Positions 41,400 to 54,888 of a stretch of DNA of 56,911 nt are shown piece by piece. This stretch comes from Nemertoderma westbladi (taxonomy: Eukaryota > Xenacoelomorpha > Nemertodermatida > Nemertodermatidae): contig JAUCBJ010002337.1 of the NCBI GenBank assembly GCA_032718475.1, forward strand, positions 1 to 56,911, given 5' to 3'. The notes under the pieces are model-generated. The model had not been told where the DNA came from. It did not search any database and was given only the letters and a program-made list of their open reading frames with translations. The number at the start of each line of letters is the position of its first letter. Positions within the stretch are counted from its first letter, which is position 1. A program made the translations under genes and the position numbers.

Positions 41400-43056
41400 G
41401 GTCTACTCTTTGATGTTCGTTTTACTTGTGTTCTGTAAATTTTCAATCAATACCATAATGGTTACTCATTATTCCCTGGACTGCTTCAGCATATCATTCC
41501 ATTATGTTGTTATGCAACATATGATGATAAATGTAAACTAATTTTAAGTTAACTGAATTGTGCAATCAATCGATCACATGCGAATTAACATTTAAATGCT
41601 GACAGAATAAATATAATAATACTGAAATTAACCATACCGAATAAGAAATGTTACCTCGCTATATTCCCATGAATTAAATTCCGACATTCTGCTAAACTGT
41701 GTGTGTACTACTACTGGTGTGTTAACGTGGTGAACAATACAACAGCATTACATCGAAGCATAATATGATAAACGGAATGTGGAATTATAGCAGCATACGT
41801 TCAGAAACGTAAATATAAATCATTAGTAATTTATTTCATTATAGAGTTTCATGTTTAATTGCTACTGTTTTAATTGGCGTTTGGGATAACCAACAAAACC
41901 TAAAATTCAATATCCCAGTCAAAAGTACATCAGTCAAAACTCAAAGTACTTTTATATTACGGTGTCTAACCTTTACACATTTACAACAACAGACACCTAT
42001 AAGGTGTAGAGAGGGTGATAATATTGGTAATAAAATGTCTAAATAATCTAATATATTTTTATTTTTTATACTGTGTGTGTTTGCCCCAGCAACCTACCAG
42101 TTTTTCCATTGGTATCACCGATCTACTTACTTATAGGGTTCCAATGTTCTGTGGTCTGATGTCTGTTTGGGATAGGTGGTAACAGAGTTCATGGTGCGAT
42201 TTTTTAGGTCATTGGTGCCATATAGATAGGCTTTGGGTAATCCTTTGTCCAGCTGATGAGATGTCGAGATTAACGCGTACTGGCACCGAAACGCAACCAT
42301 ATTTTTCACAAATTAATTATTTTTGCCCTAGTCCTACCCCTTTCACGGCGACAAAATTGTCATATATTTTCTTATAGAATATATAGGCATAGCTTTTGTG
42401 CAGTATACTACCGGTATCATTTAGTGTATGGCGGTTAGGTTAGGGTGCGATACATACCTGTATGTTGAGCATGTTTTAATATATTTGTTTTTTGTTTATG
42501 TCGTTTTTGTTTGCATTGTTTGTGTTGTTTTTTGATGGCCGTAGGGCTGAGCACTACTTTGGGCGTAATGTCCTGATCCTATGTTTTTTGTTAGTTTGTG
42601 GGGTGTAAGACTCTAGTGTTTTACCCATTTAGTTTATGGTTTATTTATGCTGTCTGTATGCATACAATAGTAAAAAAAAAACATAGTTAACTTTGAAGAT
42701 GTATAATTCCTATCTAAGAACCTCGGGAATCTGATCATCACATTGGCGGTAAATTGCATTCGAGTCGGGTAGTTGAGTTCTCGGTAAAGACGAGGATTAT
42801 TGGTGAAGCAACCTATATTAAATAAATCAAAAGAAATCAGATATTAAATCGTAATTACCAAATAAATTGCGACCGCCCACTGTCATACAAATCGGTGCCT
42901 TTAAGGATTGAATGGATCCAATTTCAGAACTATAATTGGATGATATCGATTGAGGTATGCCAAAAATATTTCTGAAATTTAATACATCGTGATTATTAAG
43001 CAATTAATAATTTCCATCGTTTAATTAAATGATTACTTTTCACTTTTCAATCAGCA
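41400..43056. other. Spacer left of BEL element 2, nothing recognised
   Basis: AT-rich, with a T/G-rich stretch at 42470-42660. It ends in CAGCA (43052-43056), the left target duplication of BEL element 2. Confidence 0.4.
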
Positions 43057-44222
43057 TGTTCGCGCTTTTAAGACCCTTGACAGTTTAACCTGCCAAATTA
43101 GGATGTCTTTTGGATGATATATATTCTTTAGCTTATGACGAGTATTTGATACACTACATTAGCCGAAGCCAGCCTATGCGCAATCATTCACCCGTTGGAT
43201 ATACCCGGGAGACTGAGTTCGGAGCTTAATGATTGATGGTGTAAGCCTACCGTATTATTCGACTGATCGTAATATATAATCTCTGACAAATATTATTCAC
43301 TTTCGGTAAATATTAACAGTTCCTTTAGGACGTGGCGCTCTAAATATGTAAACAGAGTTATGACTTAAACTAGACACAACGAAAAGGCTATAGATTAACG
43401 TATATGGCGCATTCTTTAGGAGATGCTTTGTTATCAGTTACAATCATACACAATACTGCACAATACTGCACACTAATCTGCCTACCTTCACTAAATTTGG
43501 TCACGTATAAAGAGAGCAACAGACAATTTATGTTGGGCATATGAAATAGCATTAGATTCACTTCAAACCACTCAACATAGGTCGCAATCGTTTATCTGTA
43601 ACTGGTCTCTCTAACCTTTAGTATATCAAGAAGGTGGGGTGTCTGACTATTGATCAGTATTCCGATATAATAATTCATCAACAAATATCACGAATAACCA
43701 ACAGCAAAAGCAGTAATGTAAGATATGAATTGCATAGATATGTATGATAAGATTGTAATTAACTCGATAACAGATATACGTTCTATAATTAAGCCTACTA
43801 ATGTAAAGCTAAAGAACGCTGATATACGGAGGTGCTAAAAGCCAATGTTCTTAGGCTCTGAGCAAAAACATAACACTGAACTACTGAGTTCTGTACACAC
43901 CTCCAACACAGAGACAAAAAACGCTCTGATTGGTCAACCGAACAACGAGAGAACAAAGAAACAAAGAAACGTCGACGTGGCAATATCAGCTGTTAGCCGT
44001 CGTCATGGTAGCGACACTGTTTTCAAGAGTATCCAGCTTATCGCGTCACGAGATTGCGGATTATGTCCTCTAAAGTACAAATACAGTACAAATACAGAAG
44101 AAATGACTTTTATGTCCTCTAAAACACCAGTACAGCAAGGACACGGCCTTTTTATGCCTGGCAAACCAACTACAGAGTACTTTAAGGGAAAATAACCGGT
44201 TAATGACGCAAAAGCTTTTACA
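43057..44222 (-). repeat. BEL element 2, 3' LTR (1166 bp)
   Basis: On the element strand it runs TGTAAAAGC...CGCGAACA. It contains a 116-codon antisense frame (43845-44195) duplicated in the other LTR, judged to be chance. Confidence 0.95.
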
Positions 44223-44248
44223 CCGCTCCCAGAAAATGGGATTTAAGT

Positions 44249-45060
44249 CTATAAAATATAACAAATCACAGTTTCTAAAATATAAAGATACTCTAAACAG
44301 TTAGTCTTTCTTACGCAGACGGCGTTTACGCAGTTTTTTTTTGAGGCTAGTAAGAGTCCTTTTCTCTTTGGGGCGAGCCACTTTACTAGGAGGGCTATAA
44401 ATCCTGGGTGAAGGGTGCAATATGATTGCATCAGAAGGTGTAGGATTATGGTCGGGGTATCCGCCGTTTCGATATGCTTCTCCTCGAGCTGATTTTCCTC
44501 CGCTCGTAGCTGGATACGTTCATCCAAAAACTCTCGCAGAGAATGGGGTTGTCTAAGTTCGATATCTTCTTAGAGATTCTGGATTTCACAATCGAACTGA
44601 GATAAAGACAATTCGTTTATCGCTTGGACTTGCTGTTACAACTTACGTTTATCTGAACAAACGCAGGTTTCCTTTCTGATCTTTGTGAATAGCGTTTAAC
44701 TCGTTTGGTACAACGTTCTCCGCCACTTTGGTGACAGGTTATATCGTGTTAAGCCGGGACGGGACGATGGTAAGGGTTAAACGGCGATATTAAATGTCCG
44801 CGTCCCAATCCGGCTAGGTAGAATGGGCAAGTATCTAGGAAGCCCACAACTGGGGTGCCACCGACTAATTGTTCAGGTAACACTAGATCTTTGAGCAGTG
44901 AGTACAGCTCGGGAGGATCCGTCATACTAATAGGATCAAGAGTCTGAAGTCTCACTAGGGAATGAGGAGTTCTGATCGAGTATTCCGAAACTCTGATCAT
45001 TGGTTTATTTAAGGATCGTCTGAGTCGAATGAGCGTAGGTGATACATCGAACAAGTTTCG
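44249..45060 (-). pseudogene. BEL 2 counterparts of the conserved 3' frames
   Basis: 44330-44527 repeats DERIQLRAEENQLEEKHIET almost unchanged from element 1. 44749-45054 gives FDVSPTLIRLRRSLNKPMIR and extends further (to about 100 residues) than its element 1 counterpart. No ATG opens either one, so they are pieces of an older reading frame. Confidence 0.5.
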
Positions 45061-45132
45061 CTCGAAACTCCCGTAAGTATAGCGAGTAAAACCGTGTTTA
45101 AAGCAACGTCTCCGCGGATGTTTATGTCTTTC

Positions 45133-46634
45133 TTTATGTTTAGTGTTTAAAGCTCATCTATCCCATCATAGTAGACATGTACCGAACAACAAGAGTCCCA
45201 CAAGAAATGAAAACAAATAAGTTGGTGCCAGTTCCCAAGAAGGGCAACCTAACACTCTATGGTTCTTTTCGGGGAATCTCATTGATCTCGATTGCTGCAA
45301 AGCTATACAATAGGATTCTATTAAATCGCATCAGGGATCCCATTGAGAGACTGCTCCGTGGAAATCAGAATGGGTTCCGTAAAGGTCGTGGGACCATGGA
45401 GCCCATTTTGGCACTTAGAAGGATAATTGAAGAATTATCAAAAAAGAAAGACAGGCATCTGGCTGTTATCTTTGTTGACTTCTTCAAGGCCTTTGATTCA
45501 GTCTCTCGTTCACGTATGTTCAGCATACTTTCATTATATGGGATTCCTGATGAAATTATTGCAGCAATCAGATCAGTATACGATGGTTCGACAACATTTG
45601 TGTCTACTGTTGACGGTGACACAGAACCATTTGAAGTGTTATGGGGCGTCCTCTAAGGAGACACACTTGCACCATTCTTGTTCATTATTGTGGTTGACTA
45701 TGTTCTACGCATGTCCTTAGATCATCATAATGATGATGGGGTGATGATAACTCCACCTACTGGCTCCAGAAGTCGAGGAAATCCTGCCAAGTACCTAACT
45801 GATCTAGACTTTGCTGATGACTTAGGAGTACTCTCAGAATCATTAGAGGGAGCCCAACGGCTCTTCAGCTCATTAGAACATGCTGCTTCTAGTGTTGGTC
45901 TTTTTATTAACTCCAGAAAGACCAAAATTCTGACCGTTAACTTTGAAAGTCCTCAGCAAGTCTCTGATCGGATGAGCATAAGCTCAAAGGATGGTATGCT
46001 TGAGCATGTGGACGACTTCTGTTACCTGGGATCATGGATCCGGAAGTCAGGTGAGGACCTTCGAATACGTAAGGGAAAGGCATGGGCAGCCTTGAATAGG
46101 CTTTCCAGGATTTGGAAGTCACCGAGAATTAATCGGAAACTTAAGGTCCGATTATTTAGAGCAGCAGTAGTTCCAGTACTCCTCTATGGGAGTCCATGCT
46201 GGGCTCTAACTGCTGAGGACACCAAATCTCTGGATGGCACATTCACAAGAATGCTACGCCGGGTTCATTGTGTCAAGTACAATGCACACATCTCCAACCA
46301 GACACTATATAACATTGGAGGTGTCTCATTGGTTCCCCCAAGCTTGACACTAGAACAAAACCGCCTCCGCTTTGCAGGACATTGCTTTCGCCGTGAGGAC
46401 CAGCCAGTGCATAATCTTGTACTTTGGCAGCCTCATGGAGTGAAAAAGCATGGTGGACAGCCCATGACTTTCTTGAGACGCATCTTAAAGGACACTGGCC
46501 TTAAAGATGCGGATGATCTAGCAAATGTCATGGGTGATAGGGAGTTGTGGCAGTGCAATTTTGTTGACAAGCCGGCACAGCATTCTTAAAAATGCAGCTG
46601 CAATGCAGCATGCCGATCCTAGTAGTAGTAGTAG
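45133..46634 (+). mobile_element. 5'-truncated LINE inserted in BEL element 2
   Basis: The insertion interrupts sequence that is continuous in element 1 (around 37790-37830). It is flanked by an 11-bp duplication, TTATGTCTTTC (45122-45132 and 46635-46645). It ends in a (TAG)n tail at about 46617-46634 instead of poly-A. It carries only the RT and C-terminal part of a LINE ORF2. Confidence 0.85.
45177..46589 (+). pseudogene. LINE reverse transcriptase, nonsense-mutated
   Basis: Non-LTR RT blocks appear in order: LVPVPKKGNLTLYGSFRGIS, NQNGFRKGRGTMEPILALR, AVIFVDFFKAFDSVSRSRM, GVL-stop-GDTLAPFLFII, the catalytic box LDFADDLGVLS, then the C-terminal motif LLYGSPCWALT. A TAA at 45654-45656 stands where the family has Gln (usually GVLQGD), probably CAA to TAA; the frame before and after is the same. 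The endonuclease is lost by 5' truncation. Clade not assigned. Confidence 0.85.
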
Positions 46635-46645
46635 TTATGTCTTTC

Positions 46646-47340
46646 CGTTTGTTGGTTGGGTCTTGGGCATTCATCGCAATAATACCAAAAACGCACGTCT
46701 TGTAGGGGAAACGCGAGTGATCTTCCTCCAGCTTACAATATTCTTCCATCCGTTCGAAGCTATCCGGTACAACAGGTAGCGATCGATCGGTGGTAAGATA
46801 CATCATAGTGGAATAGAGCCGTTTGAGTTCTACCATGCGGTCATGATGTATACCTTGAGGATATCGAGTTTCTAGATTCTGTTGACTGGTAATATCTAAT
46901 AGGTTTCTCTCAAGAATTCCAGGTATTTGGTGGAGTCGCTGCATTTATCCGGCTCTTCGACATCTGCACTTTCGAGTCGGTTTCGAATAGAATTTTCGTG
47001 TTTGAGTCTCAGTTTATCGTTCCGCTTCCGCTGGGTATGATATTTAAATAAACCATTTCCCTTTGGTGTCTATATCGTTCGTATCGTGTAGGTCGATAGG
47101 ATGACCAGTAGTCAAGAAGTCCATATACGTACCATTACGATGCGTATAGCGAGCGGTGAATTTTCTACAGTCTAACCCACGCGCAAGTTGCTCCCGGGAC
47201 ATTGGCAGTTAGATATAACGACCATCGACCTCCGTAGTAGTTGGACCAGCGTCGCCGCGTATCAAGCTATCAACAAATGCTTGTAAAGGTAGAGTATATC
47301 GTTCCCTGATACCAAGATCATCTTCTATCAACTCAATCAT
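46646..47340 (-). pseudogene. BEL 2 copy of the unidentified 3' ORF, longer but broken
   Basis: ATG at 47338-47340 starts MIELIEDDLGIRERYTLPLQ, with an in-frame stop at 47209-47211, yet the frame continues with clear similarity to element 1. Further along (46650-46944) it encodes NLETRYPQGIHHDRMVELKR and ERMEEYCKLEEDHSRFPYKT, a part of about 150 bp that element 1 has lost. The ancestral protein was therefore longer than either copy shows. Confidence 0.5.
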
Positions 47341-48988
47341 ATCTGCTATATAAGTTTATCCATATTATAATGAGTTTATATTTAGGCGAGCGGGCGTCGC
47401 TGCCTACCCCTCTCTGCCCCCGGACAGTGCGAGATCCTCAGCGCTGGTGTACTTTCGCCGATGTGCCTATCGCCAACGTCGTAGCTGCACAACGACTACA
47501 ACAACCAGCACGAGCCACTCCACCGTCCGTCCCAAAGGCTTAGATATACTTCAGGTTCTTACTGGAGAGTTAGGGTTACTTTCACAATTGCGACTCGCTA
47601 CTGTAAACACACCTTAGTAGTAACATTCACCTACAAACGCACAAATTCCACGTAACAGTCACAAATGGTACACATTCTATCACACATTCGGGTGATTTGT
47701 CCGTTAGTCAAGTGCCTTCCAGAATGTCACGTTGTTATTATGTATCCTTGGATACTAGCGGTGTGCTATTTATTCCGTATGCTATTCAATACGCAAGCCC
47801 TTTATTGTTCTTTTAACTCACTTCTAATTCTAGCGTGGTTGTTGCCATGGTGACATTATGGAAAGCTAGCGGTAGAATTAGGGTAATTCTCATGCATACA
47901 GATCTGGGATGCTATTTAATAGTAATTCTTTAATGGTCAATATCCCCTTTATACATGATTCTATGAATTGTATCGGCTATTGACTATACATTGGAGATTC
48001 TCGCGCACAAATACACTTAATAGAGTAAATCTCCGCTCCCATGATCTATTAATTAATGGAATTTTGGGAATGTTATAAATTGTATAAAATGACAATTTAT
48101 CAAATTCATTGAAATATATGAATTTAAATTTATTCCCGTAAATTTTATTATTTGATAGTTAAAATGGACACAATTTTATTCCAGAACGTGTCTGGGGACT
48201 GGGATCCTTGATTCTATGAATTTTGTCCTTTTAAGAGTATCGGTAAGTGCTACGATATCTTAATCGACTAGAATTTTAAAGGATCTGATATTTGACAGAT
48301 TTTTGTAAATATTAATAATTAATATTTAGGATGGGCACCAGTTTATTCCAGAACTTGTCTGGGGACGATAACCATTGATTCTAGAAATTTGTCTTTCAAG
48401 TATATCGGTGGGTGCCGCGATATCTTAATCGACTAGAATTACAGATGGTCAAAGGGTTTAACAGATTTATTTTGCGTTATACGCTACTGTTAAAGGGACA
48501 TCACGCTACTATATGTATTATTTAATATACGGTATGAGAGCAATATCGCACGAAGCAATGTCAGTGTGAAGAGGCAAGTCGTTTCCAAGGTCTACCCAGA
48601 GCTTGGTTTAGCCGAGACACGAGGATCTGAACTTTGCATTCCTAATACTCTGCCTACCAATAATACTTAAATATAGTAGTGGCTTTATTGTACTTTAATA
48701 AGTACGGACATTTCATCTTACTGTAGTCACGTATTTATAATATAATACGGGCAGTAAGGAAAGAGAAAAAGAATTATTTCTCGCCGTCGCACTAAATATA
48801 TAATATACGTAATTAAATAATAAACGCGAATATATATTGCACTAATCTACTAAATAATCTCTAAAATACCATACTACTAAATTAAATTAAATAAAACGAT
48901 TAAAATAAAATTACATAATAATACATACATAAATATAAAAATAAAACAAATACAAAATAATAGAGTCACACACCCACTCCATATGTTG
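47341..48988 (-). other. BEL 2 3' region, non-coding part
   Basis: Reverse counterpart of 35644-37301; no frames of note. Confidence 0.6.
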
Positions 48989-51900
48989 TTACGTTATGGA
49001 GTCCCTAGATGTTTGAAGGATTAGGGAGGTGGTCGTGGGAAGAGAATCTTGCCTTCCACAGTTTCCGGAGAGTCCTCCATTCCCTTCTGGTAAACACAAA
49101 CGACCGACTGGGTGATTGAGTCGCTGCATCCCGAATACAATTCCAAGTTTCCTCTTCGTCCTGGAATAGTGACGATAGAAACATCGCTCTAGGTACACGA
49201 CGGCCTTACAAAGCCGATTCCAGGAGCTATAGTGGTCCGTCGCTCCCTGCAGGAGAGGTGAGAGTCCCTGCGAGACGTCTGATGTTCCAGAGCTCCAATC
49301 GCTCTCTCTGATCTTCATGAAGGATCCACTCGCGGTGGGGAGGTCCAGATCCACGGCGTCGTCCCTGGCAATATGTAATACCGACAGATCTATCCCGGGT
49401 TCAAATAACTCCGATCCACCCGTCCGGGTTTTAGGTTTGACTTTCTCCGCTCCCTTGGCTGGTCTAATCTCAGTCGGAGTAAGATGGGGAGGCCATTCAT
49501 CCTCCTTACTCAGGAAGTCGGGTTTACCTAACCGTTCTGTAGTATCTGTCAGTTCTTGAGGAGTTGCTCCTCTGGAAGCGATGTCAGTTGGATTAAACTT
49601 CTTGGGGCAATATCTCCATTGATCTACATTGGAGCTAATATCGTCATTATCTGAGGAGTATGGTGTTCCCTCAGTTGGGTCGTCTCCCTCACTAGTATCA
49701 TCTTCCCATTCACTCACCTGGCAGACGCGATCTTGAAGCAGTCTTTCTCTGAGCGTTCTTCGGGAAGGTCCAGTAAGGTACCAACCTACTCTAGTTCTTA
49801 CCGCATAGGTCTGAAGTGGTTGCGGTTGAGCAGGTCGTTTCTCCAATGTCTCCAGCGCCTCATGCGCGTTTTGACCGATTAATATTTGTACTCCAGGATA
49901 ATCGGTGTCGAATCTAGGAATGTTAAGTTGTTGGGCATGATCATCTTCGTCCCAATTATAAGGTTCCACTTGGGTGGTAGCGAAGTTCTTTATTGCCACC
50001 ATTTTGACTGACCTTATACTGTGTTCTCCTAGTTTATCCTGTGGAGTGGACAACTCACCTATATAATAGTCGGCAGCTACAGTAGAATTCCAAACCTGCA
50101 TGATCCCTGACATGTTTAGCTTGGTTCGGAACTTGGGTTGTCCAGCAAAGATGACTTCGGCTAGTTCTTTATCGATGAATGTTCCTGTGCTACCGGAGTC
50201 CAGGAGGGCGTTCACTATATAGCTCTTCTGAGGTCCGTGGACCCGTAACTGGACTACAGGAAATTCTCGGATTCCTATATTGGAAGTTGGCGCTTTCCAA
50301 GATGGTTGTTGATCAGAAGTAGTTAAGGTAAGGTCGCTGTCTGTGCCTTTCTCATGCATGAGTGCTCGATACACTGCGGTGGTGTTTATTAAGTAACAGG
50401 ATTCGTTTTGGTCGGAGAATTCGTCCGTATAGAATCCTTCCATCTCAGAACTTTGGTCAGTGTCGTTCACATCACTGAATTGGACATGTAGTTGTTCGGA
50501 CTCACTTACCTGACTCGGGCTGCTTCGTTCGAATTCAGTGTGCAACAAGATGATGTTTTGCACCGCACTTTGCACACCTTGCGTCGGAGTAACAGGTTCG
50601 CCGTTGGTGTCCTCGTCTGAGGCAATTATAACACAACCGCTTATCCCACATGACTTCCCGTCTCTCTTTTAATGATTTCTTTAAGAATTCATCGCACATA
50701 TTCAAGCGGTGGGGCCCATCGCACAGCACACATTTGGGTTTGATGTTACTTACTTTAACCTGTGCTGTGTGGTGCACACTTGTTCTCTCCTCGGGCCCTC
50801 TCACCTGAACTCTCTTGGGAGACGTAGGAGGAGTTTTTCTTACCTGTTCTCTCCTGTCATTGGTTCGAGACTTGAATTTACTTACCTGATCTTTAGGCAT
50901 TTTATTTACGTAATAAGATCTGTCAGTGTCTTTCCCGCTATCTTCTCCTTGAGAAGTCTGGCTTTCGCCATCATCTGTATAACACACTGGTGTTACCCTT
51001 CTCCTAGAAACGGGTTTCTCACTTACCTTGTTTTCCAGTGTCTTCTCTCTGGACTGCCTTAGGAGCTGTAATTTCACTTCTTCATCTAGGAATGACATGA
51101 GATCAGCCATGGTAGGGTCTCGTCGTTGTTGTTCCATCATATATAACACTTTCTTATCCCAGCGTGTGCCTACTCCACCTTTCGGTAAAGTAGAAGCCAC
51201 TGCTCTAATAACCATAGCACTCTGATACTCATGAGACTTACCTAGCCAATCTAATTGTCTACAGATCTCCTGAATCTCATCGGAAAACTCTATAATCCCG
51301 CTGCTAATAAACTTTCGGGGCGCTACCAACTTTGCATACAAATACCCAGCTATGTTATTCCTATTACCATACCTGATGTTTAGTGTATCCCAAACTTGTC
51401 TTAATCCGTCTGGATGTCCAATAAACTTTAACGCCATTAACTTGGGAGATCCTTCCAAGCACTCGATGAGGAATCTAAGTTTCTCTCCATTAGATAGTAC
51501 AGAGTTCTGTATGTTATCTTTGTAATATTCATTAAAAGGTAACCATTTCATCTCATCTCCATTGAACTTGACGATCTCTCCCACCTTTACCGCTTGCCGG
51601 GCTTCGGTTCTAGCCATTTGACGCGTAAAACTTTCTTGGGCCATCGTGTTATTTAATATCGAGTTATCGGTATATAAATTTCTCGGATTATGATCCGGTC
51701 TATAGGGAATATCATTATCAACAGGTCTATAATTACCCTTAATAGGGTTTACTATAGGGGTTTCCACTTCACTAGCAGTATAGATGCGTGTAGGCTCCAC
51801 ACCTTGCGCATGAAATACTTCAGACCTAACAGGTTGACACATTGTTACAGGGGGTGGTGGTATACCCTTTTGTAAATTGACTAATTTATCGCGTTCTAAC

Positions 51901-52685
51901 GCGATACTTTGCTGCACCTTTTGCAACTCTAACCTACCTTCCCTGACTGTTCCCTTGAGCTGCTGAACAGTCTCTTCCATTTCCCGGACCTGCTGGGAGG
52001 AACATTTACAATGTTCCCTCAGCTGCCCGAGCAGGAGACCCATCTCCCGTCGTCCCTCAGCTACCCACTCGACCGCCGAAGCGGGAGTCGCCAACGTAGT
52101 AGCGGGCAAGCGAGAGACGACGGGCGATAAATTCTGGATATCTCGCTCGGCGTCCAGGATGGGTTCGGACTCGGGAACAGTCCTACTGGGCACAGGTAGT
52201 TTCGTGCTGTGTAAAGGGAATTTAGAGGTAGGTTCTGGGAGTACAGGTGTCTCTATCACCGCAGGGGTGGCTTTGAGAACAGGCCTAATTATTTCAGGCT
52301 CATCTACTATAGTAGGGAGTCTTTCTACTGTAATAATTTGGTCTGTGGGTTCTGTACTACCTAAGTCTGTGCTAGCTAGTCTCACCACAGGAGGCAAATT
52401 AGGTAACTTCGGACAGTGTGGCATTCTTCTACGCCTGCTTGAACGAGATTTATTACCTCTACTTTCGGGATCTCTTATATCACCTTCATCGGATAACTGT
52501 CTTAATAACTGTCTTCCGATTTGTCTCCTCAAGTCTGCTTCTGCCACTGCCTCTGCCGCTTTTCTTTCCGCTTCTGCCGCTGCTACTTTTCTTTCTTCTA
52601 TCCTTTCAAGACACTGTCCAAGTCGAAGACTCATTCTAACACTTTTCAAAAGACTATCTGACAGTGCCCGTTTTGTGTCAGATAT
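48989..52685 (-). pseudogene. BEL 2 Gag-protease, start lost and frameshifted
   Basis: Same domain order as element 1: DUF1759 Gag, zinc knuckles, DUF1758 protease (DSGST), then WRYCPKKFNPTDIASRG and SSWNRLCKAVVYLERCF with RT, RNase H and integrase absent. The former start codon at 52683-52685 reads ATA. A 2-nt deletion in the last zinc knuckle (near 50550, CATCATATC reduced to CATCATC) splits the protein into a 704-codon and a 528-codon frame. The N-terminal coiled coil is shorter than in element 1. No other disabling change was seen over about 1230 codons. Confidence 0.9.
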
Positions 52686-54888
52686 GTTTGATTGTACAGT
52701 TGAATGTCTACTGCTATATTACAGTTAAAGCAAGTCTAGTAATTCAGTATCACTGTTAGCCTAATAATTAATTACCGATACTGCAACTCAGTGGAGCGTG
52801 ATATATATATAATATATTAGAATACCGGTATGCTTATGGTATATATAAGTATTATTACAGACTAGGTTTTTTACAGAAACCGGTATATAATTTTAGCACA
52901 GATATATATAAATATATAATAGGCCTATCGTGGATACCGGTATGCAGTTTACACTTATAGTATATATAAGTATAATTATTAACTAGAATTAATTACAGAA
53001 TACCGGTATGATTTCAACCTAAAATTTATAGAAATAAATATAATAAGCCTATTGTAAATACCGGTATGTCAATTATTTTAGAATAATTGAATTTCTGAAT
53101 TTTAAGGGATACTTGGTTACTTTAACTTACTTTATCGCCGTTATTTAAGCAGTAGTCCAACTGATATTGAGACCTAATTGTTATATGGCAGGCCTACTAT
53201 TTATAAATCGTTTGAGTTGATTTATAATATATATATACCCGTTTAATGGGTTTTGTCAATGTTTGAAATAAATGTTATTATTTCTGGGGGAGTCACTACA
53301 CATAAGCTGTGCGCTCTCAGTGGAGTGCTACTTGTTAGACACTAAAACAAATAATTCTAATTTACCTAAGTTACTTAATACTACAAATTACGTACAATTC
53401 GGGTTGAGATTACAATCTCTAAATAAACACAAGAATTTAATTACAAATACACAAATACAAATTTTTAGGGTAATTTTACAAGAAGTCTACTAACCAGCCT
53501 AACAAAGGGTTAGAATATCTGGTTATTACAACGGACAGGTTACTACGGTATTTGAAAATAATAAGTAGTAGTAAATATACTGCGCTGTCCAGATAGGAAA
53601 ATACCACCGCCTGACGACCTATAACCGTATCACTATAGGTACTACGTTATGTATCACGGAGTGTCCCTACCTAGAAGTTAATTACCGCGGTCTACCAGAA
53701 CCAACGTGCCTATTAACCACTTTACAACACAAATACACTGCCTACACACTAATTGCTTTCGGAAAGCACTGTACACTAAACCCTAAATTAGGTACAAGTA
53801 CTTGTATAACAAATAATTAGTAGTTAAAATACTTGAACAGCCAAAAGAACCACGGTATCTGCCGGAGTGACCAAAGCACAAAATCTCCAGTGTTTACCTA
53901 CGCCGAGCAGCCCTGATGTAGTACCGGGGTTAGTTTAACTATAACGGTATGTATAACAAACACAATTACTGTAGGAACAAACTTGGGGAATGAATGTTGC
54001 GAATAATCGCATAAACTCTGAATAATAAATATTACGCTACGCGTACAAACTACTCAAACAAAATGCAGACCAAATACTGACAGACTACTATCAAGCCTAA
54101 ACAAACTACGGTATATGCAGACTCCGAAATGGTTAAGTAGTATGCGTTCTAACCCAGTAGTACGACTTATTCTTTAGATGGGGGTTTACCTTACAGCGAT
54201 GGCTGCCCCTACTTCCTAACCGTTCTTTATCGGACAGATGCTTTGCACACACCGAAATTTCCTCAAACCCAACAACAGCCAGACAACTATCCAGCCTACA
54301 AATTATCTAAATAAAATTATACGCTACCCGTACAGACTACACAAACAAAGTACAGACCAAACGCTGGCAGACTCCTATCAAGCCTAAATAAACCACAGGA
54401 CATGCAGACTCCGAAATGGTTAAGTAGTATGCGTTCTAACCCAGTAGTACGACTTATTCTTTAGATGGGGGTTTACCTTACAGCGATGGCTGCCCCTACT
54501 TCCTAACCGTTCTTTATCGGACATACACTCTACATGCACTGCAATCCGTTCAGACCTAATCAACAGTCAGCCAACAGTCAAGCCTACAAATTATCTGTAC
54601 AATCTGAGCAGGCTTACACGCCTTCTGCTCAATACTGGCCTACAAATAAATAAAACTGGCAGAAATAAGTAAACTATACAAAAGAATGAGGGGTGATCAA
54701 TCCCTATTCCCCTGGCAGCCTACATTATACAATAGATCACAATCGAATAATACTGCTGTACCTGTACCGTAAGTACCGGTTCGGGCAGTTGGGCCTACAG
54801 GCCTACAGTAGTACAGGTTACCGTTCAACCGGTACCGGTACTTTAGACTGGATTGCTTACACCGCAATCCAGAAGCAATATCTGTTAT
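52686..54888 (-). other. BEL 2 leader with repeats
   Basis: This contains the about 115-bp tandem repeats (52790-53070) and the 288-bp duplication (about 54010-54600) also seen in element 1. No primer site starting TGG lies next to the 5' LTR; the adjoining bases on the element strand are ATAACAGATATTG. Confidence 0.7.

Noticed and set aside
43845-44195. 116-codon antisense frame in BEL element 2 LTR (also 55677-56027)
   Set aside because: Only partly shared with element 1, where it is out of frame; duplicated by the LTR structure.
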